From NCBI RefSeq assembly GCF_020832325.1, contig NZ_JAFIEU010000051.1, positions 124,001 through 188,000 of the forward strand: a DNA stretch of 64,000 nt. Direction: 5' to 3'. Source of the stretch: Lunatimonas sp. GTDB taxonomy: Bacteria; Bacteroidota; Bacteroidia; Cytophagales; Cyclobacteriaceae. Positions 1-7,705 of this stretch are shown here, one piece after another. A model generated the notes under the pieces. That model made no database searches and was not told the origin of the DNA. It was given only the letters and a program-made list of their open reading frames with translations. Position 1 is the stretch's first letter, and every line of letters starts with the position of its first letter. The position numbers and the translations under genes were made by a program.

Positions 1-732
1 AATACCGTTCGCAGCGAGTCGGATATAAAAAAGATTCACATACCTGATGTCAAAGACAGCTTGTCTTATGTGTTGGAGGCAATAAAAATTACCAAAAAGG
101 GGCTAAACGGAAGGGTTCCTTTGATTGGCTTTGCGGGTGCCCCATGGACTATCTTTGCCTATATGGTAGAGGGCTCCGGGAGCAAAACTTTTTCGAAAGC
201 CAGGGCTATGTTGTACCAGGAGCCTGTATTGGCGCATTCCCTGTTGGAGATGATTACGATTGCTACGGTGAAATACCTCAAAGCCCAGGTGGAAGCCGGA
301 GCAAACTTGGTTCAATTATTCGATTCCTGGGCAGGTATTCTTCCACCGGACCACTACCGTGAGTTTTCACTGAAATATATAGACACCATCTGCAATGCCA
401 TTACAGAGGTACCGGTGACAGTTTTTGCTAAGGGCGCTTTTTTTGCTCGACGTGAGATGGGTGAGTTAAACTGCGACGTAGTTGGGTTAGATTGGAATAT
501 GGACATTAGCGAGTCGCGGGAATTGGTGGGTAATCGTAAGGTCTTCCAAGGGAACTTGGATCCCGCCGCACTTTATGGTTCAGAGGATTCTATCAAAGCG
601 GCTACTTCCCGTATGATGGCTTCCTTTGGTGGTGCGAGACACATTGCCAATTTGGGGCACGGTCTGTACCCGGATTTAGATCCGGGAAAGGTGAAGCTTT
701 TTATTGACTTGGTAAAAAGTTACCCGAGGTAA
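1..732 (+). CDS. hemE: Uroporphyrinogen decarboxylase, 3' part (partial)
   Basis: Decarboxylates the four acetate side chains of uroporphyrinogen III to give coproporphyrinogen III, a cytoplasmic step of haem synthesis. The reading frame is open from the first base, so the N-terminus lies outside the window; about 243 of roughly 340 residues are present. Family motifs seen are [16 protein letters not shown] with its conserved Asp, and the C-terminal [15 protein letters not shown] segment. The stop is TAA at 730-732. The other haem gene in the window, hemB, is 36 kb away, so there is no local haem operon. Family assignment is firm. Confidence 0.95.
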   Translation, partial: NTVRSESDIKKIHIPDVKDSLSYVLEAIKITKKGLNGRVPLIGFAGAPWTIFAYMVEGSGSKTFSKARAMLYQEPVLAHSLLEMITIATVKYLKAQVEAGANLVQLFDSWAGILPPDHYREFSLKYIDTICNAITEVPVTVFAKGAFFARREMGELNCDVVGLDWNMDISESRELVGNRKVFQGNLDPAALYGSEDSIKAATSRMMASFGGARHIANLGHGLYPDLDPGKVKLFIDLVKSYPR

Positions 733-910
733 TTTTTTTTGGTTTGCGCAATAAATTGATTTTAAGCGTGAAAAGTAATTTTTTTCGTGGATAAATCGTA
801 CGTAGAATTCTTTTTGGTTTGTTTTTTGATATTATACAAAACCATAGCTTAATCCTGATTACGGTTTTTTTTTCGAGCGTTACATTTAGCAAATGGTAGG
901 TGGGTTAACA

Positions 911-942
911 TTTGCATTCTAAGTAATTGCTGAATATATTTG
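911..942 (+). promoter_or_regulatory. Bacteroidota-type promoter of the first sugar transferase
   Basis: TTTG at 911-914, 20 bases, then TATATTTG at 935-942. This fits the Bacteroidota primary sigma consensus (TTTG, about 19-20 bases, TAnnTTTG). Transcription would begin near 949, about 58 bases before the ATG. The same layout and spacing recurs at 1957-1988. Inferred from sequence only. Confidence 0.65.
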
Positions 943-948
943 CATAAA

Positions 949-963
949 TGTATTTTAAATACA
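949..963. promoter_or_regulatory. Palindrome over the predicted start site (possible operator)
   Basis: A perfect inverted repeat, TGTATTT-T-AAATACA, begins seven bases after the end of the -7 element, so it would cover the predicted transcription start. A near copy sits at exactly the same offset behind the next promoter (1995-2011). The position suggests a repressor site, but no regulator is identified. Confidence 0.5.
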
Positions 964-1006
964 AAAAATGGTTTGTCGTGGTTAAGGAGTTTTAAGTGTT
1001 AGCAGT

Positions 1007-1699
1007 ATGGAGAAGTTTTTACAGCGATCAAAAAATGCCGACTTTTACTATGCAAACATCTCAGGGTTTGTGACTGCAAACGGAGATGTTTTTTTTACGG
1101 ATCCATTTAAACTTTCCTTGAAAAGGGCAATGGACGTACTCGTTTCTTTGTTTTTGATTGTTTTTGTGATGGTATGGTTGTTTCCTTTGATTGCCATAGG
1201 AATTAAGCTGTCATCCAGAGGGCCGGTTTTGTTTAGGCAACGTAGACATGGAAAGGGAAACATGATTTTTGAATGCTATAAATTCCGAACGATGCGGATT
1301 AACAAAGACGCGGACTCCCGGCAAGCGACAAAAGAAGATCCAAGAGTAACCCAATTTGGAAGATTTTTGAGACGTACTAGTTTAGATGAGCTGCCGCAGC
1401 TTTTTAATGTTTTGAAAGGAGAAATGTCTCTAATAGGTCCTAGGCCTCATGCGGTTCCTATGAATGAATTGTTTGGTAAGGAAGTAGAGAACTATATGTT
1501 CAGGCATGTTGTAAAACCAGGAATTACAGGACTTGCGCAATGCAGAGGTTTTCGCGGCGAAGTTGAGAGTTTTTATGATATTTACGGTAGGATCAAGTTG
1601 GACCATTTTTACATTAAAAACTGGTGTTTTTTGTTGGATTTTAAGATCCTCTATTGGACTATTTTTACGGTGCTGTTCAAGCGAGAGAAGGCTTATTGA
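1007..1699 (+). CDS. Undecaprenyl-phosphate sugar-phosphate transferase, first paralogue
   Basis: Bacterial sugar transferase family (PF02397): moves a sugar-1-phosphate from a nucleotide sugar onto undecaprenyl phosphate at the inner membrane, the priming step of a repeat unit. The 230-residue protein has one hydrophobic segment (about residues 44-66) followed by the usual catalytic core: PVLFRQRRHGKG, YKFRTM, SLDELPQLFNVLKGEMSLIGPRP and KPGITGLAQCRGFRGE. The large N-terminal membrane domain of WcaJ/WbaP-type enzymes is absent, so it is the short PglC-like form. The ATG at 1007 is used; an AAGGAG at 984-989 is too far away to act as a ribosome site. A similar gene follows at 2067. Which sugar is transferred cannot be read from the sequence. 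Confidence 0.9.
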   Translation: MEKFLQRSKNADFYYANISGFVTANGDVFFTDPFKLSLKRAMDVLVSLFLIVFVMVWLFPLIAIGIKLSSRGPVLFRQRRHGKGNMIFECYKFRTMRINKDADSRQATKEDPRVTQFGRFLRRTSLDELPQLFNVLKGEMSLIGPRPHAVPMNELFGKEVENYMFRHVVKPGITGLAQCRGFRGEVESFYDIYGRIKLDHFYIKNWCFLLDFKILYWTIFTVLFKREKAY

Positions 1700-1956
1700 G
1701 AAGTTGAGCCTTTGTATGAATCCTTTTAGGCTTCATTTGTTGATATGCAACGGTTTTGTCGAAGGCGATCGATCAAAAGGTACTTAAGCGAAAATTGACC
1801 GTCTTTGCCCTGTAGTTCGATATTTTATTTTGGTAGAATCTTTGTTTCGGCTCGATTATTTTAGGAATGTTCGAGTTTTCCACACCTAAAGATTTTTAGA
1901 TATTTAAAAATGTATTACATATACCAAAAAAAGTTTTTCAAATAATTGGCAAATCG
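1700..1956. other. Gap between the two sugar transferase genes
   Basis: No coding region is supported here. AAGGCT at 1688-1693 can pair with AGCCTT at 1707-1712 across the stop of the first transferase, but no clear T-run follows, so it is at best a weak terminator. A short palindrome ATGTA-T-TACAT lies at 1910-1920, in AT-rich sequence upstream of the promoter at 1957. Confidence 0.4.
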
Positions 1957-1988
1957 TTTGGAACAGAACTGGTAAGGTTTTACATTTG
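1957..1988 (+). promoter_or_regulatory. Bacteroidota-type promoter of the second sugar transferase
   Basis: TTTG at 1957-1960, 20 bases, then TACATTTG at 1981-1988, matching TTTG-N20-TAnnTTTG. The spacing equals that of the promoter at 911-942. TACATTT at 1981-1987 also pairs with AAATGTA at 1992-1998, making an inverted repeat across the predicted start region. Confidence 0.65.
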
Positions 1989-1994
1989 TAAAAA

Positions 1995-2011
1995 TGTATT
2001 TCAAATATACA
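1995..2011. promoter_or_regulatory. Near-palindrome over the predicted start site (possible operator)
   Basis: TGTATTT-C-AAATATACA is a near copy of the palindrome at 949-963 and begins seven bases after its -7 element, exactly as the first copy does. The shared position behind two promoters is the argument for a common regulator. Confidence 0.5.
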
Positions 2012-2066
2012 TTTATGTTTTTTAAAAATTATCGTGTAGGTAACGCAAATTATAACTGCTAATGTG

Positions 2067-2762
2067 ATGGAAAATGTGCTAGTGAAGAGGGGTGTTGGCC
2101 AATTATTTGAGAAAGCTGAAAGAGCAGAGTCTCACGTTAAGGATTATCAAGGTTGTTTATCAGATTCAAAAAAGGTTTTTGCAAAGAGGGTCCTTGATCT
2201 TGCGATTTCATCGTTTACGATTGTTTTTGTAATGTCATGGCTTTTTCCTTTGGTGGCGATAGCCATTAAGGCGACCTCTAAAGGTCCTATTCTTTTTAAA
2301 CAGCAGAGGCACGGGTTAAACAATAAACCATTTTTTTGTTACAAGTTTCGGACAATGGTGGTCAACAAAGAAGCAGATATTAAGCAAGCAACTAAGGGAG
2401 ATTCCCGAGTAACTGTAGTCGGACGGTTTTTGAGGATGAGTAGTATCGATGAATTGCCTCAGATATTTAATGTGTTGAAAGGTGAGATGGCTATCGTAGG
2501 TCCGCGTCCCCATGCAGTGCCCATGAACATGGAGTTTGCTAGAGAGATTGATAATTTTATGTCTCGCCATAACGTAAAACCTGGTATTACAGGTTTGGCT
2601 CAATCAAAGGGCTTTAGGGGAGAGATTAGAAACTTCAATGATATTTATTTCAGGTATCGATTGGACGAATTTTACGTAAGGAAGTGGTGTTTGCTTTTTG
2701 ACCTAAAGATTATATGGACTACGATCAAACTGCTGGTTTTGGGCAATGAGAATGCCTATTGA
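2067..2762 (+). CDS. Undecaprenyl-phosphate sugar-phosphate transferase, second paralogue
   Basis: Same family and size (231 residues) as the gene at 1007, with the same order of elements: one hydrophobic segment (SSFTIVFVMSWLFPLVAIAI), PILFKQQRHG, YKFRTM, SIDELPQIFNVLKGEMAIVGPRP and KPGITGLAQSKGFRGE. The extreme N-terminus differs (it is Lys/Glu-rich), whereas the core is highly similar. The frame can start at GTG 2064 or at the adjacent ATG 2067; the ATG is preferred. Two priming enzymes in one locus could give two first sugars, or be a recent duplication with differing control. It is not a fragment: all core motifs are intact. Confidence 0.9.
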   Translation: MENVLVKRGVGQLFEKAERAESHVKDYQGCLSDSKKVFAKRVLDLAISSFTIVFVMSWLFPLVAIAIKATSKGPILFKQQRHGLNNKPFFCYKFRTMVVNKEADIKQATKGDSRVTVVGRFLRMSSIDELPQIFNVLKGEMAIVGPRPHAVPMNMEFAREIDNFMSRHNVKPGITGLAQSKGFRGEIRNFNDIYFRYRLDEFYVRKWCLLFDLKIIWTTIKLLVLGNENAY

Positions 2763-3092
2763 CCGATAAATTTACTTACCTTATTAGTTTGGTGAATTAC
2801 ACCGAAGTTTCGAGTTGGTATCTTTCGTTTGTCCATTTGAGTCTCAGAAAAGATACCATAGGTGGAATGTTTGATAAGTTAATGATTTTCTGCTAGATTT
2901 GGGCATTGAAACAGCGCAAAGTTCAGGGTGTTTAGCACGGTCCTGTTTTCCTTGGCATTAGTTTTGATCGAAAGGAGATCAGTTGTTCGATCGCTCTTTA
3001 GGATGGATTCTCAGCGATTTTTTTTCCGACATAAAGGAAAACGGCTTGTTCTCTTATTCGATTTTGTTTTCATTTTAAAAAAATCCAAAATT
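2763..3092. other. Long leader region upstream of the export genes
   Basis: No gene is seen in about 330 bases. Two inverted repeats stand out: GGTATCTTT at 2817-2825 with AAAGATACC at 2849-2857 (9-bp stem, 23-base loop), and GATCGAA at 2966-2972 with TTCGATC at 2986-2992 (7-bp stem, 13-base loop). Neither is followed by a T-run. If transcribed from upstream they would form leader hairpins; their role is unknown. Confidence 0.4.
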
Positions 3093-3100
3093 TATATTTG
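3093..3100 (+). promoter_or_regulatory. Possible -7 element of the export operon
   Basis: TATATTTG matches TAnnTTTG. No TTTG lies at the usual 19-20 base distance (the nearest, 3063-3066, is 26 bases away), so the call is weak. If real, transcription starts near 3107, which would exclude the in-frame TTG at 3098 as a start codon for the following gene. Confidence 0.3.
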
Positions 3101-3145
3101 AAAAGAATTAAATTTACGTCTATTCTAATTTTAACGAAGCGTATT

Positions 3146-3934
3146 ATGAGAAATTGGCTTGTTGTTTTTTTGTTGGTTTGGGGGAGTATGGGTTGCGCAA
3201 GTCGAAATCTGGTTTTTTTCAGCGATATAAGTGAGTCTGATGTTTATTCGGTGAGGTATTCTGAAATGGTTCAGCCAAAAATTCAGAAAGATGACCTATT
3301 AAAGATAACGGTAAGTAGTGCTAGCGAGGAATCTAATTTATTATTCAACGCTGGCATAATGGATACAGGAGTGGAGGGAAGACTTACCCAGGCACAGCGG
3401 GCTTTGAATGAAGGATATTTAGTGGATGAACAGGGAGAGATTAACTTTCCCGTTCTCGGCAAAATACAGATAGAGGGCCTTACAAAGACCGAGGCGATAG
3501 CGATGATGACAGACAAGGTTTCTGAATATGTGAAGGATCCAATCGTCAACATTAGGTTCATTAATTTCAAAATAACGGTGATTGGGGAAGTGAACCGTCC
3601 ATCGACCTTGGTAGTACCAACTGAAAAGGTAAGTTTATTGGAAGCTTTGGGTTTGGCAGGTGATATGACCATGTACGGAAAAAGGGAGAACGTTTTAATT
3701 ATCCGTGAAACGGACGGAGAGCGACGTGCCACCCGCGTAAACTTAAACAGTAAGGAGTTTCTGGAATCTCCTTACTATTACTTGCAACAAAATGACGTGG
3801 TTTATGTTGAGCCCGATAGAATTAAAGCCGTTCAAGCGTCCACCAATCAGCGTTCATTGTCGTTGGTAGGCATATCAACCAGTCTGCTGCTGGCATTAAT
3901 ATTTAATTTGAGGATTTATTTAGAACGCAGATGA
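3146..3934 (+). CDS. Polysaccharide export lipoprotein, Wza/BexD family
   Basis: Outer-membrane-side component of the capsule/exopolysaccharide export channel. From the ATG at 3146 the 262-residue protein begins with a lipoprotein signal peptide ending WGSMGC (lipidated Cys at about residue 17). A polysaccharide export domain (about residues 45-145, with QPKIQKDDLLKITV and GEINFPVLGKIQIEG) is followed by an SLBB-type domain (about 150-235, with ITVIGEVNRP and LLEALGLAGDMT), and a hydrophobic C-terminal segment (about 240-258). The frame extends upstream to a TTG at 3098, but that lies inside a -7-like element and would put a long charged stretch before the signal peptide. The gene overlaps the next by four bases (ATGA), so translation is probably coupled. 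Confidence 0.92.
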   Translation: MRNWLVVFLLVWGSMGCASRNLVFFSDISESDVYSVRYSEMVQPKIQKDDLLKITVSSASEESNLLFNAGIMDTGVEGRLTQAQRALNEGYLVDEQGEINFPVLGKIQIEGLTKTEAIAMMTDKVSEYVKDPIVNIRFINFKITVIGEVNRPSTLVVPTEKVSLLEALGLAGDMTMYGKRENVLIIRETDGERRATRVNLNSKEFLESPYYYLQQNDVVYVEPDRIKAVQASTNQRSLSLVGISTSLLLALIFNLRIYLERR

Positions 3935-6300
3935 AAAACAAAGATATTTTATCGGACTTGTTGCTCGATGGATTTACGGAGGATAACGCTAAATCCACTG
4001 ATTTCAAACAGGTGATATTCCAATATCTTAGGTATTGGTGGCTGTATTTGATTTCTGTTCTGTTTTTCGGGGCCCTAGCCTATGTGTATGTCTTTTTTTC
4101 AACTCCGATGTATTATGTGTCCAGCTCCATAATGATCAAGGTGGATAAGAGTTCTGATTTTTCCCAGAATATCGTATTCAGTGAACTGGAAGGATTTGAG
4201 ACTACTAAACAGATTGAAAACGAAATTGAGGTTTTGGGTTCCTACAGCCTAATGCGGGATGTGATGGAGGAGTTGCCTTTCGAAACAACCTTTTATGTCG
4301 AGGATTCCTACTCACGACGTAAGGAGATATATGGATGGCAGGTGCCCGTTTCGGTAGAAGTACATGAGATCAATAGTATCATTGAAGAAGAGCCGGATGA
4401 TTGGGCCATATACTTGAAATTGGAAGGCGACAAGTTGCTTTTCTTAGAAAATGGCGATTATCGGCCTTATGCTTACGGAGACACTTTGCGCAATTGGTAT
4501 GGGGCATTTTCTATCCAGAAATCGGAGTCTTTTTCTGCGTTTTCCCCTAAAGATGTATTGTTTTTCTTTAACAACAAAGACCATCTGGCTGGCGCATACA
4601 GCGCAAAAATGCGAGTTTCCCTGTCTAGTAAGTTTGCTTCTGTTTTAACGCTTAGTTTGTTTGATGCAGTTCCTGAGAAGGGAAAGGATGTTATCAACAA
4701 GGTGATTGAGGTCTATAATAAACAGGCGGTTAGGGAAAAGAATACTACCGCGGAAAACACCATTGCTTTTATTGACAATCAGCTAGCTTCTTTGATCGAT
4801 GAATTAAAGGAGGTCGAGCGTGAGATAGAGGTTTATAAGCGGCAAAATAATATTTCAGGGTTGGGGATTGAGTACACCGCGTTTGTGGAAAATTCGAAAT
4901 CCTATGATGCTGACCTGTCGAGAAACCGGATTCAAATGGAGGTGCTGGCATCGATTGAAAAATATCTGGACAACTCCGATGGTTCCGACGTGGAGGTGCC
5001 CAGTACGCTTTCTATCGCTGATGCAACACTGTCTCAGTTGATTTCAAAATTTAATCAGCTTCAAAGCGAAAAAGCTAGAATTTCTCGAACAGTACAGCCC
5101 AACAGCCCTATCATGATGAATGTCGAGGACGAATTGGCATCTCTCAAAAGAAATATAAAGGCAAATATCAGTAATATTCGGAATAGTTTGGAAATTGAGA
5201 ACAGGAACCTGTCCCAGAATATTCGGCAGATCGATGGGCGTATATCGAGAGTTCCTGAAATCGAACGTGGTTTGTTAGAGCTGCAGCGTACGCAAAGCAG
5301 AAAGCAAGATCAGTTTTTGTATCTTCAGTCAAAACGTGAGGAATCAGAGTTATCACTTGCTGCAACTACAGTTGCGAATGCGCGGGTAATAGATACTGCT
5401 TCGGCGGGAAGTATGCCGTCTAAACCAAATAAGCCGCTTTATTATGGCTTGGCAATAATTCTTGGATTTGGATTTCCCTTTGCATTTGTCTATTTGAAAA
5501 CCAACTTAAGCAATAAAATCTCCCAGAAGTCTGAAATCACAGAGATTATTAATAGGCCGGTTCTCGGAGAGATTTCCCACAATCAGGACAAAAATTACTT
5601 AGTAATTTCAAAAAATAGAAGAAGTCCTATCGCTGAGCAGTTTCGATTGATTAGAACTAACCTCTCATTTTTGGCGGATGGTAAACCTGATAAGACTATA
5701 ATGGTGACTTCCAGTATTTCTGGTGAGGGAAAGACTTTTTTCAGCTTGAACCTGGCAGTCAGCCTAAGTCTAACGGGCAAAAAGGTGGTTGTTCTGGAGT
5801 TCGACCTTAGGAAGCCTGCACTGTTCGACAACCTGAATTTGGATCCTGGGTTGGGTATCTCAGATTTTATAAATGAAAAATCGCTGGTGCCAGCTGACAT
5901 TATCAAGAATTATGATGGGGTAGATGATTTAAGATTGATTTCCTGTGGAACTATTCCCGACAATCCTTCCGAATTGATGCTTAACGATAGAGTTGAAGAG
6001 CTTTTAGATTACCTGAAGAGTAATTTTGATTTTGTTATCATAGACACAGCCCCCATTGGGACGGTATCCGACGGGCTGAGTTTGGCGCGCTTGGTGGACT
6101 TGTCACTTTTCATTGTTCGGTACGATGTTACTGCTAAAGAGAATTTAGTTTTCGTGAAGGAAATGGAGCTACACAAAAAACTCAACAGGATGTATTTTGT
6201 CGCAAATGATACAAAAATTGGGGCTGGGTATTACGGATACGCTTATGGGTATGGATACGATGATGTAAAGAACCGAAAGAGGAGGAAGGCTTATTCTTAA
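3931..6300 (+). CDS. Wzc-type polysaccharide co-polymerase with tyrosine kinase domain
   Basis: Inner-membrane protein controlling polymer length and export, with a BY-kinase domain. The 789 residues show a transmembrane segment near 35-55, a Wzz-like periplasmic domain with long coiled coils (about 270-480), a second transmembrane segment near 505-525, then the kinase: Walker A SSISGEGKTFFS at about 592, Walker A' VVVLEFDLRKP at about 620 and Walker B DFVIIDTAP at about 700. The tail is Tyr-rich (YYGYAYGYGYDD), the usual autophosphorylation cluster. Fused kinase and membrane parts are typical of Gram-negative Wzc. It follows the Wza gene with a four-base overlap and would work with it in one export complex. 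Confidence 0.95.
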   Translation: MKNKDILSDLLLDGFTEDNAKSTDFKQVIFQYLRYWWLYLISVLFFGALAYVYVFFSTPMYYVSSSIMIKVDKSSDFSQNIVFSELEGFETTKQIENEIEVLGSYSLMRDVMEELPFETTFYVEDSYSRRKEIYGWQVPVSVEVHEINSIIEEEPDDWAIYLKLEGDKLLFLENGDYRPYAYGDTLRNWYGAFSIQKSESFSAFSPKDVLFFFNNKDHLAGAYSAKMRVSLSSKFASVLTLSLFDAVPEKGKDVINKVIEVYNKQAVREKNTTAENTIAFIDNQLASLIDELKEVEREIEVYKRQNNISGLGIEYTAFVENSKSYDADLSRNRIQMEVLASIEKYLDNSDGSDVEVPSTLSIADATLSQLISKFNQLQSEKARISRTVQPNSPIMMNVEDELASLKRNIKANISNIRNSLEIENRNLSQNIRQIDGRISRVPEIERGLLELQRTQSRKQDQFLYLQSKREESELSLAATTVANARVIDTASAGSMPSKPNKPLYYGLAIILGFGFPFAFVYLKTNLSNKISQKSEITEIINRPVLGEISHNQDKNYLVISKNRRSPIAEQFRLIRTNLSFLADGKPDKTIMVTSSISGEGKTFFSLNLAVSLSLTGKKVVVLEFDLRKPALFDNLNLDPGLGISDFINEKSLVPADIIKNYDGVDDLRLISCGTIPDNPSELMLNDRVEELLDYLKSNFDFVIIDTAPIGTVSDGLSLARLVDLSLFIVRYDVTAKENLVFVKEMELHKKLNRMYFVANDTKIGAGYYGYAYGYGYDDVKNRKRRKAYS

Positions 6301-6328
6301 TTCTTTTAAGGTATTGTGAGCATTTTTG

Positions 6329-7705
6329 ATGAGGAGTGTTTTGGGTTTTATTAGGGAAAGGGTTGGTCGCTTCCTTACAGATGGTAAGGAAAGGACTGTT
6401 AGGGCCAAAAAGAATATTTTAGGGTCTATTCTTATTAAAGGGGGGAGTATTGTAATCAGTTTGGTAATTGTTCCCCTGACAATAGACTATGTTAATCCTA
6501 CCCGATATGGGATTTGGCTTACGCTTAGTTCGATTGTCGGGTGGTTTAGTTTTTTCAACGTTGGCCTTACCCATGGTTTGCGGAATAAGTTTGCCGAGTC
6601 TCGAGCGAAAGGAGATATTAAGGCTGCTCGAATGTATGTCAGTACGACCTATTTCATTTTAGCGCTAATATTTACGGTTGTTTGGGTTGTGTTTTTGATT
6701 GTTAATCCATTTTTAGACTGGGTACAGATTCTGAATGTTACCAGTGAGATGAGGAATGAAGTATCGACCTTAGCTGTTATCGTTTTCACCTATTTTTGCC
6801 TTCAGTTTGTATTGAGAATCATTAATACGATGTTGACAGCAGATCAACATCCAGCTAAAGGGTCGCTTATTGATCTTTTAGGTCAGGTTTTTTCGTTATT
6901 ATTTATAGTTGTGTTGGTAAAAACAACTGAAGGATCTCTGGTTAACTTGGGGATGGCACTTTGTCTATCTCCCATTCTTATTCTTGTTGGGGCTAATTTA
7001 TTTTTTTTTCGCGGGACATATCAGTCTTTCCGCCCAAGTTGGTCTGCCGTTGATCTTAGGGAATCCAAAGGTTTATTCAATTTAGGGCTGGTTTTTTTTA
7101 TTATAAGTATTGCGGGCTTGATTCAATATCAGTCAGCCAATATTATCATTGCTCAAAATTTCGGGACATATGAAGTTACGTCCTACAATATAGTTTACAA
7201 ATACTTTAATATTTTGGGCATGGCTTTTGGTATATTCTTGTCGCCTTTTTGGTCAGCTTCCACAGATGCTTTCCTTAAAAATGATATAGCATGGATCCGC
7301 ACTGCTATCCAAAAGTACATGCTATTAATCGGATTATTGGTGTTCGTTGGGGTAGGGATGCTGCTGATTTCTCCACAAGTTTATGAGATTTGGTTAAAGG
7401 GACAAGTTCAAATAGACTTCATACTTTCATTTTGGGGGTTTATGTTTATTTTATCCTTTATGTTCGGAAACCTGTTTGTCAACTTTCTGAACGGGATCAG
7501 CGCTTTGAGGATTCAATTTTGGTGCAGCATATTAAGCCCAATTGTTTACATTGGAGTCGCAATATTAATGATAAAATATTATGAGATGGGAGTGTACTCA
7601 TTGTTTATCGCTTCCCTGATTGCTAATTTTAACGGGATTTTGATTGCACCAATTCAATATTACTTAATTGTATATAAGAAAAGAAGAGGGATATGGATAA
7701 AGTAG
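6329..7705 (+). CDS. Wzx-type polysaccharide flippase (MOP superfamily)
   Basis: Predicted to flip lipid-linked repeat units across the inner membrane. The 458-residue protein is very hydrophobic, with about 12-14 membrane segments, and opens with the family-like ILGSILIKGGSIVISLVIVP stretch and the NPTRYGIWLTLSS motif typical of oligosaccharide flippases. The frame allows TTG 6326, but the adjacent ATG 6329 is preferred. It overlaps the next gene by 13 bases. A run of nine T (7001-7009) lies in the coding sequence. The call rests on topology and family resemblance. Confidence 0.85.
   Translation: MRSVLGFIRERVGRFLTDGKERTVRAKKNILGSILIKGGSIVISLVIVPLTIDYVNPTRYGIWLTLSSIVGWFSFFNVGLTHGLRNKFAESRAKGDIKAARMYVSTTYFILALIFTVVWVVFLIVNPFLDWVQILNVTSEMRNEVSTLAVIVFTYFCLQFVLRIINTMLTADQHPAKGSLIDLLGQVFSLLFIVVLVKTTEGSLVNLGMALCLSPILILVGANLFFFRGTYQSFRPSWSAVDLRESKGLFNLGLVFFIISIAGLIQYQSANIIIAQNFGTYEVTSYNIVYKYFNILGMAFGIFLSPFWSASTDAFLKNDIAWIRTAIQKYMLLIGLLVFVGVGMLLISPQVYEIWLKGQVQIDFILSFWGFMFILSFMFGNLFVNFLNGISALRIQFWCSILSPIVYIGVAILMIKYYEMGVYSLFIASLIANFNGILIAPIQYYLIVYKKRRGIWIK

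Noticed and set aside
1688-1712. Terminator after the first sugar transferase
   Set aside because: Six-bp stem only, and the following bases are not T-rich.
3098-3145. TTG at 3098 as the start of the export lipoprotein
   Set aside because: It sits in a -7-like element and would add a charged stretch before an otherwise clean lipoprotein signal beginning at 3146.
3283-3732. A 149-codon open frame opposite the Wza-like gene
   Set aside because: Low-complexity Ser/Leu-rich translation entirely antisense to a well-supported gene.
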